The position numbers were made by a program, and so were the translations under genes. Below the pieces are notes generated by a model. That model saw only the letters and a program-made list of their open reading frames with translations. It was not told where the DNA came from and did no database searches. Shown here piece after piece: positions 53,239-64,000 of a DNA stretch of 64,000 nucleotides. Source of the stretch: Phytophthora colocasiae (taxonomy: Eukaryota; Oomycota; Peronosporomycetes; Peronosporales; Peronosporaceae); assembly GCA_018806915.1 (NCBI GenBank), contig JAGKQI010000024.1, forward strand, positions 124,001 to 188,000, given 5' to 3'. Within the stretch, counting starts at the first letter, position 1; each line of letters starts with the position of its first letter.

Positions 53239-54150
53239 GGTGGGGGTCCACAGGGTCGTTGCTGAGCTCAGGCTCTGACCCGTAGCTGCAATACTTGCAG
53301 CGAGCACGTCGGTGCCGTCGACATGGCATCGAATGCTCAAACTGCAAGTGCAGTAGAGCTACATGCGCCTCGCGCGCGTGTTTCAAGGGTCTATGACCCT
53401 TTAACAACACTGGCCTATGGCCCGGAGCTTCGCGATCATGAAGCGAAGATGGTTCGTGATGAACAACCGTCTTAATGACGTTCGGTCTAAGCGACAAGTG
53501 GTGATGGAAACGGATTCTATCCGATCACCTGACGCCTAGAAGCGTTCAATGGGTATGACTATGTCGTGAGGCACTGTGGATGCCAGGGATGCCAATGCAT
53601 TGGACCCCGCATGCTGCATAGCAGTAGGAGGTAGGTAAGCTCCTCCTGAGCGACAGCTTAGCTGTCTGGTGCTCGTTGTCGTGTCTACGACTGTGCTGAG
53701 CACGTGTATTCACAAGACACAGTGTCTGTGACACATAGTGGCGCTTGCGCCTGCTTCAAGGACAACTTGGGCATCAAGCCCTGCACACAGTGCTCATCCG
53801 AGGGTCACATTAACTGTGAAGCGAGTGGGCCCCACTGCTGTGTGGTTCGTGGAACCGTTGGGAGCCTGAAAGGCTTGCCCTGTGGATCACTGATCCAGTA
53901 GTATCATAGATACGCCACCTGTGGCCATCTTTCCACGCCCGTAGAGCCCCATGACTCGAGCCAGTAGGCTCCTATGCTTGATAAGCATTGTGCCCAAGTG
54001 TGTACCAAGTGGCATCGCGTACGGAGGCGTGTAACACGCACGAGAGACAGCGCCGTCCGCGCAAGGCAAGGTGCCGTGGCCATCGGCCGATAATCGCGTC
54101 GTGTGTTTACACTTTCCGGATACGGTATCCGGAATCTTGGTGGGGGAGAG
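53239..54150 (+). other. GyA-5 region between pol and 3' LTR, with cysteine-rich relic frames
   Basis: Same content as 1149-2061. One frame (53312-53396) reads RRHGIECSNCKCSRATCASR and continues to two more cysteine-flanking residues. Another gives EAFNGYDYVVRHCGCQGCQC near 53540-53600. A 65-codon frame at 53704-53901 has cysteines in ACACF, PCTQCSSEGHINC and PHCC. Many short hairpins occur, including a 9-bp stem around TTCCGGATA near 54115. GGTGGGGGAGAG (54139-54150) is the likely polypurine tract. Confidence 0.45.
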
Positions 54151-54571
54151 TGTAACGGGGATGTTACACGAATGTTTCTCGTTGGTGTGTGACACACGTG
54201 GATACATTTATGTGGGTACATAATAGTGTGTGACACTCATGATACATTTATGTGGGTACATAATGGTGTGGCACACACGAGTAGATACGTAGATGGCCTC
54301 AGAGCCTCACGTTGCATTTTGATTAGGATTTAGTATGTTAGATACTAAATCCGTTACATTTAGGATTAGGGCAGTAAAGTCAATAAAAATCAGTTTGCAT
54401 TTTACATAGTTAGTGTTAGTCCTTTGTTATAGGGACACTGACTCTGTGAGTCCCGTATTTAGTGGACTACTTGGTTCTTGTATAGAACCGAAGGCTAGTG
54501 CCTTGCAAGCAGGACTCTACGAGTCAACTAAACTTCCTCTGTGCCGTGCACACCTACGCAGCCCCGCTGCA
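54151..54571 (+). repeat. GyA-5 3' LTR
   Basis: 421 bp with two copies of the roughly 40-bp unit, otherwise as the 5' LTR. It is followed by the CGCCC duplication. Confidence 0.94.
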
Positions 54572-55204
54572 CGCCCGGACATTGCTTTTGCAGTTGGTTA
54601 CGTTTCGCGCTTCATGGAGAATCCTCAAGTCGAGCACTGGATTGCAGTCAAGCGCATCTTCCGTTACCTTCAGGGCACCAAGTCGCATGGACTCCGTTTT
54701 TCGCCGACCAAGGGAATCGACTTTCGTGGCTATTCGGATGCAGACTGGGCTGGTGACCACAGTGACCGCAAGTCGACTTCAGGCTACCTGTTTCAAGTTC
54801 TTGGCGGACCTGTGTCGTGGGGATCCAAGAAGCAATCGAGTGTGTCTCTTTCCACGAGTGAAGCCGAGTACATTGCGCTCAGTCTGGCAATCCAAGAAGG
54901 CAAGTGGGTGCACAAGCTTCTGTGTGAGATCCTTGACGCTGCAGGCGAAGACATCCCGGATCTGAAGATTTTCGAAGACAATCAGTCGTGCATCAAGATG
55001 ACGAAGAACCCTGTGAACCATGGCCGCGCGAAGCACATCGACATCAAGTACCACCACATCCGTGATGAAGTCAAGCGCGGTGAAGTGATCGTCGAGTACT
55101 GCGAGACCACGACCATGCTGGCCGACATCTTGACCAAGGGACTCGGCGGACCTCGTCACAAGGACTTAACGACGGCTCTTGGCGTTCAAGCGTGTTCGCA
55201 TTGA
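54572..55204 (+). pseudogene. CopA-2 RNase H end of the polyprotein
   Basis: Resumes after GyA-5 in the original frame: RPDIAFAVGYVSRFMENPQV, YSDADWAGDHSDRKSTSGYL, LSTSEAEYIALSLAIQEGKW, FEDNQSCIKMTKNPVNHGRA and LADILTKGLGGPRHKDLT, with the stop at TGA 55202-55204. All RNase H catalytic acids are present. The purine run GAGAGGGG follows, then the 3' LTR at 55212. Confidence 0.92.
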
Positions 55205-55211
55205 GAGGGGC

Positions 55212-55493
55212 TGTTGCAGGTGATCCAATACGATCCCGCAATGATTACGGTAAGATGTTTACGCCACCGATGATTAGACGAGTAGGATGATTGGACGAGT
55301 ACAGAATGTTGGTGATTGGATGCACCAAATGATTGGATGCAGACCAGGTAGAGAAAACAGTGTAAGCTCATATCAATCAATCACTTCTGAATTTCCATTC
55401 TACCCCTCAAGTGACTTCCCTCGCCTCGGCCTCCTCGCCCCAAGCTTCGGCAGTCCTCCCCTCGCAAGACAACCTCTACCACGACCTTCTTCA
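55212..55493 (+). repeat. CopA-2 3' LTR
   Basis: 282 bp, followed by GTTTC (55494-55498), the same five bases as before the 5' LTR. Confidence 0.95.
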
Positions 55494-56478
55494 GTTTCTT
55501 AACACAGAACGTTGGGGCACTGTGCGGGGACTTTGACTCCCGCACTTGACCTGCAAGACGACGACTTTCAAAGAAGTCGTCGATCGCTTGCACTTGTTCA
55601 CGCGGCAGTGGCCACTGCCGTGTAACACAGTACTTCGTGCCCGGCAGGAGATCAATCTCGTGCTGTACGCCCTTGTCCTTCGGAAGCTCCGAAGGAATCT
55701 CGTCCGGGAGTACATCCTTGTACTCCCGCAGAACTTCGTAGTAGGGACTCGACCTCAACGAGTCCCAACTCTGCTCTTCGAAGCACTGCTTCTTAGTCTT
55801 TGCACTGAGGGAGTCATCACCCTCAGTGATCCCATCGACGACGAGCTGCTTCAGCTCTTCGGCCTCGCGCTCCACTCTCTCGATATCCGAGAGAATGCAA
55901 ATTTGTTCGATGCGTCCATCGTACAAGTCTCGTGCGAAGCGCTTCCAACTCATCGTTGGAAGTGCGGTCAACGCCGACGCACTCGTCGGCGGATTCTCCA
56001 ACCGCATCCTCTGGAACTGTAACCCAGTACCAGTACGTGTCAAGACGTTCAACGTCTCGACACTCGGTGTCTGCACTGCAGATACACCCGTCTCAGTCCC
56101 GGACTGAGACTCGCGCAGCTCCCTGAGCTTGCGCCGCGAAGATCTACCATGGAGCCCGGCTCCAGGTGCTCCACGTCCAAGGCATCGCACCTTGGACGGG
56201 ACGTTATCGCAATCGTCAGCGGATTCCTTCCGCTGACTCGCACTATCAAGCCCGGCTTGAGTGCCGCTCATCGCGTGCAGCGCTGCTGCACGTGAGCACG
56301 CAGGTTGTTCGGGTGCTGGGCGTTTGCAACCGCCAGCACCTCCTGCCGCGCAGTCGGTTCCCTGAACCGCTGCGCCTCCATCCGCTCCTGAGCGGATGGA
56401 AGCAACCGCATCGTCGACTCCCGGAGTCGACGTGCTCTCGCCAGCTTCCTGCGCTAGCGAGTGTTCGCTTGTACACAT
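55494..56478 (-). pseudogene. GyB-1 linker and start of reverse transcriptase
   Basis: The minus-strand frame starts in a Ser/Ala/Gly-rich linker with cysteines. It continues through MSWKRFARDLYDGRIEQICI and SPYYEVLREYKDVLPDEIP to the conserved RT entry (GVQHEIDLLPGTKYCVTRQW, then SPHSAPTFCVKK), where CopA-2 inserted. The DNA is a chain of palindromes, for example arms GGGAGTACA near 55708 and GGGACTCG near 55745. Confidence 0.85.
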
Positions 56479-57482
56479 ATCATCCCGTTCCCAGAGCGGA
56501 TGTACGATCCGCTAGTTCCCGGAACTAGCAGCGACTGTTCGCCTATACACGTCTCATCAGCTCCCGGAGCTGATGACCGATCGCCAGTTCCCGGAACTAG
56601 CAGCGAAGCGTCAGTGGCGTCAGCTCCCAGAGCTGACGCACGTCTTTCGGTTCCCCGAATATTATTTGCTTCGTCAACTCCCAGAGTTGACGCGACGTCG
56701 TCGGCGCGACCGCTTGGGGGCTTGAAGTACCTTCCAAGGATACCGGTAATACCGGTATTTTACCTTCTCTCAGGTGAATGCGATTCACCTGACCATCACT
56801 CATGTGACAAACATCATTCAGATGTTTATGCGTCAGGTGATTCACATTCACCTGACCATCACTCATGTGACCGCGACCCTTCGGCTCAGATTTCTGAGTC
56901 GACACACATTTTCTCCCAACGACTCCCTGAGTCGCTGGCGGTCGCCGGCGGCGATCGGAGGCAGCGGCGGCCGCTGCTGCCTCAACTGGGGATCCACATG
57001 CACCGGCCGGTGCATGTGCAGCACTGACAGGGCCATCGCTCTCTGTCGCGCATGTGTTGTTGAAGCGTACGAGCGTACGCTTCTCCCAGTTGATCACCGG
57101 GTCATGCCGTGCAAGCCACGGCATGCCAAATACCAAGTCGAACTTATCGTCTAGATCCAAGACGATAAGATCTTCTACAAAAGTCCTTCGTTTGTAAGAG
57201 AAGCGCACACGTACTACGCGCTTCTCAGTCCTCACAGTGGCACCTGTTGCCAACCGCACCTCCACCACGCTGCGAGGTGTATCGGCCTCTTCGAAGTCAA
57301 GTCTTCGAAGACTTCCCTGTCGAACAAAGTTGTTCAACGCGCCCGAGTCCACTACTCTCTTCGACAACACGTTCAGGATGACAAGGTTTGGCTTGTCATC
57401 TTGCAGCTTACAGCGAGAAACTTTCTCGCTGGGGGCAGCAGTCCTCATCGTCGCGTGTCCAAGCTCGACACGCGAGACTGCA
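56479..57482 (-). pseudogene. GyB-1 aspartic protease and linker
   Basis: Minus-strand frame with the protease active site RVVDSGALNNFVRQGSLRR and second motif LDLDDKFDLVFGMPWLARHD, both intact. The downstream linker includes an alanine run and the repeat GHMSDGQVN (twice). Between 56510 and 56710 the linker DNA is a row of near-identical palindromes based on AGTTCCCGGAACT and AGCTCCCGGAGCT, and the encoded repeat reads RQLWELT. Confidence 0.87.
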
Positions 57483-57894
57483 TCACCAGTAGGACGCCCC
57501 GCGCCTACTGGTCCTTGGCGTTTTTGAACGCCCGCCCGCTGTGCACTCGCGTGCATAGTGACCGATGTTACTACACTTGTAACATCGAACCTTGCTGTTC
57601 CTACGCTGCTGTTGACCAGCAGTCGTAGCACTCGAGAGGTCCATAGGTTCCGGACCTCCCGTCTTCACAACAGGACGCGCCGGCTTCGGCGCGTTCGCAT
57701 GGAGTTTAGCTTGACGCCGGCTAAACTCCTCTTGCATTGCAAGGCTGATCGCCTCCTCGAGAGTATTCGGATACTCTCGGAAGAGATATGTTTTGACGGG
57801 ACCATCTCGTAGTCCCTTCATGAACGTGACGACCTTGGTCGCCTCGTCGATCGGGTTGGCCACTATGTTCGATACCAAGTATCGAGCACGCTGG
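57483..57894 (-). pseudogene. GyB-1 gag C-terminal half
   Basis: Gag end with VSNIVANPIDEATKVVTFMK, RDGPVKTYLFREYPNTLEEA, MQEEFSRRQAKL and zinc knuckle CYKCSNIGHYAREC (CX2CX4HX4C intact). At about 57894 it stops abruptly at a sequence beginning TGACATGATG, taken here as the GyD-1 LTR. The N-terminal half of Gag, leader and 5' LTR are not in the window. Confidence 0.87.
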
Positions 57895-59579
57895 TGACAT
57901 GATGTTAATTCCGATTTTCGAGCGACAGGTGGATATTACGTTACGATGTGATTGGTTATACTATGGGTTATAAGCGAAAGGGACTTTGGGACGCGGCCGC
58001 ACCCGTGCGACATCTGTGGAAGATTGTGGATAAACCTTCGCCTGACTGTAAAGGGGCCCAAAGGACCAGAAGTGTACTTCAGAGTGTGCACAACTCTGAA
58101 GGTCAACTACACTCTGTCTGGTCACCGGACTTTCCCCGACAATGAGTGCCTAAGTTCTGGCGGAAAGTCTCTCAGAAGAACGTATCTCTGAGAGACCTCA
58201 TCCTGTTACCGTCCAGCGCGACGATGGATGGTTCAAGGATTCACATATTTACCCGCAGAGACCAAGTATCGCGCGCCGGACGCCGCACACCCGCGCAACC
58301 CTTGAGATCTTCATGTACGTTGTAGCATTGGTGCTCCGTACTCTGGTTTCGTACTCAAGACTCTGGTATCTCTAACTCTGAGTGACTAAGACTCTGAAAA
58401 CCAAGTGATATCAGACTCTGAAAACCAGGATACCAGACTCTGAAACCACCGAAGATCCAAGACCATACTGAAACCAAGTGAACCCAAGTTCAAGTCACGC
58501 ATTCAAGTGATTACTGACCTGCACATCCCCCGTAATGACGTCTCTACCTGTCAACCCCATCGAGATCGGCTGCACAGACTGCATACTGAGACCAAGTCAA
58601 AGTACCAGATGTATACAAAGACCAAGAGTACCTGAGATATGAAGACTGACTGCATAAAGGACGCAAAGACGACAAGAAGGAGAGAGTTTCCAGAGATATA
58701 TGATAGTTATGAGGAATATAAACGATAAACAGAGTTCAATTTGCTTGCTACTGCACAAGTCCGCTTGAGAGGTATCCAAGCCACTGCGTCATCACGTACG
58801 TCGTGTGATCTCCACCAAATTCAATCCCCTTAGGTGGAGATCAGGTAACGTAGAGACCTGAAAGGACCCGCCTATTCCATATCCTAGTTGGGTCGTTTGT
58901 TTTGTCTCTAGCGGTAGCCCATTTCATATTGATCGTTTGGACAGGCTCTGGAAACTAGACAGTCGTTTTCAGAGTGCAAGGTAGACTGTTGTATATAGCC
59001 GATTGTATTGGTTTATATTTTCCCTCTATATAAGAGGGTGGTGCGCGAACGTAAAGGGATACCAGACAGACCAGGTGTCTGGTAGAAAGTCCCTAGTTGA
59101 CCTGGAGTGTTAGCCCACCGTTCAAGGGCCTAGAAAGAATAAGAACGGCTGTATATATTTGTATATTTTCGAACTATGTATATTGGTTGTTTATCTCTGA
59201 AAGTCAGGCATCTCGGTCCTGGATTTGTGATATTCAGACACCGATTTCAGACTTTCTCTGGTATATTAACCTCTTTTCGACCGCCGACTTCCTGGAAACC
59301 ATCTTGGTTCCCAGAGATTCCGACTCCCGAACGCTCCTGGAAGGATTTCCTGAATACCGACACCAGACTCCAAGGGAACCCCAACTTCTCTTCACAACAC
59401 ATTCTCAGACTCCGGCGAGGGTCATATTTCCGAAGACAACGAACCCACGAGGATACCGCAAGGTACCACACGCCAACCTACCGTTGTACGGCTCTGAAAA
59501 CCCCTTTTCAGTAGTCGTATAACTAGGGTTCACTATACGCCCCCTGCTCCGCGACCAAAGTTTCACCGACTTCGCGACA
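57895..59579 (+). repeat. GyD-1 5' LTR (putative)
   Basis: 1685 bp from TGACATGATG to TTCGCGACA. It contains three imperfect repeats of GACTCTGAAAACCA between 58390 and 58450, a hairpin around ACCAGACA near 59070, and a TATA box. No long coding frame of recognisable type lies in it; short frames around 59097-59522 show no family features. Confidence 0.62.
59027..59034 (+). promoter_or_regulatory. TATA box in the GyD-1 LTR
   Basis: TATATAAG within CCCTCTATATAAGAGGG, a 6-bp stem with the TATA in the loop, about 550 bases before the LTR end. A U3 promoter here would start transcription near 59060. Inference from sequence only. Confidence 0.5.
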
Positions 59580-59581
59580 AC

Positions 59582-59607
59582 TGGTGCGCGTGCCCAGATT
59601 CGAACCG
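59582..59607 (+). promoter_or_regulatory. GyD-1 primer-binding site
   Basis: TGGTGCGCGTGCCCAGATTC followed by GAACCG: the GyC-1 site with a single G-to-A change. It pairs with the same tRNA 3' end. Confidence 0.8.
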
Positions 59608-59670
59608 AGGATATCACCGGATTTGAGAGTACAAGAAGAGAAAGTTTCCTGTCAAGCGTCTATATTCAAG

Positions 59671-60016
59671 ATGGCTACGCCAGGATCTACGAGAGGAGGA
59701 CGCCGTGGTCGTGGTCGGAGCATTCCGACACGTCAATCCAAGCGTCTACAAGGTTTGTCGCCTGAAGAGCAACCAGACTTGGATGCTATCCAGATGGCGG
59801 CCCGCGAGAAGAGGAAAGCTGCGCGAGAGAAGAAGGCAGCTGAGAATGTGAGCGTCCCAGAACCGGCGGTCGAGGACCAGCCTGCTGAGGAACCAGAAGC
59901 TCAAGAGACACCTGCTGTCCCTGGTGAACAAGGTTCTGAAGGCCCGTCAGAAGTCGAAGCTTCTGGTGACGAGGCGTCTGAGGGAGGCGCCGATATGGTT
60001 GAGTTCCCGGAAGTGA
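59671..60016 (+). pseudogene. GyD-1 gag N-terminus, cut by CopA-3
   Basis: ATG 59671 starts MATPGSTRGGRRGRGRSIPT, an RGG-rich basic start. The next part (RQSKRLQGLSPEEQPDLDAI) and a Lys/Ala/Glu-rich helix (REKRKAAREKKAAE) lead into a Glu/Pro-rich acidic stretch. The frame is open to the CopA-3 LTR, with no capsid motif reached. Basic, disordered N-termini followed by capsid are common in gypsy Gags; the assignment rests mainly on the position after the primer-binding site. Confidence 0.6.
60012..60016. repeat. CopA-3 left target duplication (candidate)
   Basis: AGTGA precedes the LTR. The partner copy lies beyond the window. Confidence 0.5.
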
Positions 60017-60298
60017 TGTTGCAGGTGATCCAATACGATCCCGCAATGATTACGGTAAGATGTTTACGCCACCGATGATTAGACGAGTAGGATGATTGGA
60101 CGAGTACAGAATGTTGGTGATTGGATGCACCAAATGATTGGATGCAGACCAGGTAGAGAAAACAGTGTAAGCTCATATCAATCAATCACTTCTGAATTTC
60201 CATTCTACCCCTCAAGTGACTTCCCTCGCCTCGGCCTCCTCGCCCCAAGCTTCGGCAGTCCTCGCCTCGCAAGACAACCTCTACCACGACCTTCTTCA
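60017..60298 (+). repeat. CopA-3 5' LTR
   Basis: 282 bp from TGTTGCAGG to CTTCTTCA. It has CTCGCCTCGC where the others have CTCCCCTCGC. GGTTATGAGCCCAAG follows (60299-60313). Confidence 0.95.
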
Positions 60299-60302
60299 GG
60301 TT

Positions 60303-64000
<3,698 letters not shown>

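Larger units (their letters stand above)
47027..54571 (+). mobile_element. GyA-5: youngest and most complete GyA gypsy element
   Basis: 7545 bp with LTRs at both ends and CGCCC on both flanks (47022-47026 and 54572-54576). Removing it restores the CopA-2 codons for STRPDIAFAVGY. The LTRs appear identical apart from one repeat unit, so the insertion is recent. It serves as the reference for the other GyA fragments in the window. Confidence 0.95.
43362..55493 (+). mobile_element. CopA-2: Ty1/copia element, split by GyA-5
   Basis: Two 282-bp LTRs (43362-43643 and 55212-55493) and GTTTC on both flanks (43357-43361 and 55494-55498). Without GyA-5 the element would be about 4.6 kb, like CopA-1. 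The LTRs differ by one base (ACGAACTT against ACGACCTT). It lies in the RT gene of GyB-1. Confidence 0.94.
19761..57894 (-). mobile_element. GyB-1: hairpin-rich Ty3/gypsy element carrying five later insertions
   Basis: After removing CopB-1, the 263-bp insert, GyC-1, CopA-2 (with GyA-5) and GyD-1, the pieces 19761-22696, 27175-27593, 27857-28494, 42567-43361 and 55494-57894 join exactly into one minus-strand gypsy element: gag, protease, RT, RNase H, integrase and chromodomain, then a convergent gene and a 3' LTR. The joins restore codons, for example CDASDFAIG across GyC-1 and FCVKKPQGGWRIVH across CopA-2. The 5' end is not seen. Short perfect hairpins fill the whole element. Confidence 0.88.
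57895..60016 (+). mobile_element. GyD-1: long-LTR gypsy-like element, 5' end only
   Basis: Consists of a putative 1.7-kb LTR (57895-59579), a tRNA primer-binding site (59582-59607) identical in type to GyC-1, and the start of gag. CopA-3 interrupts gag at 60017. The left boundary is inferred from the break in GyB-1 gag and the TG dinucleotide. Only one LTR is visible, so the LTR extent rests on the primer-binding site. Confidence 0.68.

Noticed and set aside
52817..53497. Minus-strand frame of 226 codons in GyA-5 as a version of the convergent coiled-coil gene
   Set aside because: Its similarity to GyA-3 is only where the sense chromodomain is conserved. The coiled coil and the folded part are missing, and it ends earlier.
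58597..58779. Small minus-strand frame in the GyD-1 LTR with a hydrophobic segment
   Set aside because: Sixty codons in AT-rich LTR sequence, with no support beyond the open frame.
59097..59522. 141-codon frame in the GyD-1 LTR
   Set aside because: It spans the probable transcription start and R region, has no recognisable domain, and ends before the primer-binding site. Kept as LTR sequence.

Overview
The window is nested LTR retrotransposons from end to end. I found no host gene, rRNA, tRNA gene or CRISPR array, and nothing bacterial. The element types (Ty3/gypsy with a chromodomain after integrase, one gypsy family with a second archaeal-type RNase H domain, Ty1/copia with compact LTRs) and the GC-rich coding style fit an oomycete, most likely Phytophthora or a close relative. 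The organism call is inference. Family names below are local: GyA, GyB, GyC, GyD (Ty3/gypsy) and CopA, CopB (Ty1/copia).

Left nest (1-9980). GyA-3 (minus strand, gag to chromodomain, 3967-9980) is interrupted by a piece of a GyB-family LTR (3744-3966), which abuts GyA-2 (minus; 5' LTR and gag, 2484-3743), which is split by GyA-1 (plus; only its 3' end and 3' LTR, 1-2483). Between 9981 and 11237 lies a scrapyard of rearranged GyA and GyC pieces, including a strand switch at a palindrome and an in-place inversion.

Right nest (11238-64000). An old GyC copy (GyC-2) holds CopA-1 (11454-16044, target duplication CCATG) and is cut again by GyA-4 (minus, from 17309). GyB-1 (minus, from 19761) sits inside GyA-4 and spans to about 57894. 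Inside GyB-1 are CopB-1 (22697-27174, duplication GATCA), a 263-bp insert (27594-27856, duplication ATCCT), the 14-kb GyC-1 (28495-42566, duplication GATG), CopA-2 (43362-55493, duplication GTTTC) and GyD-1 (from about 57895). CopA-2 is itself split by GyA-5 (47027-54571, duplication CGCCC), and GyD-1 by CopA-3 (60017 to the window end). The deepest stack is five layers: GyC-2, GyA-4, GyB-1, CopA-2, GyA-5.

Nearly every reading frame is broken, often by single-base indels in homopolymers, so coding parts are annotated mostly as pseudogenes. Four things stand out. (1) Three unrelated gypsy families each carry a convergent gene on the opposite strand at the 3' end of pol, encoding a coiled-coil protein; in two of them it overlaps the chromodomain antisense. 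(2) GyB, including its LTR, is built almost entirely of short perfect hairpins. (3) GyC-1 is saturated with GATC. (4) In both copia families the Gag start codon lies inside the primer-binding site, opposite the anticodon of the initiator tRNA primer.
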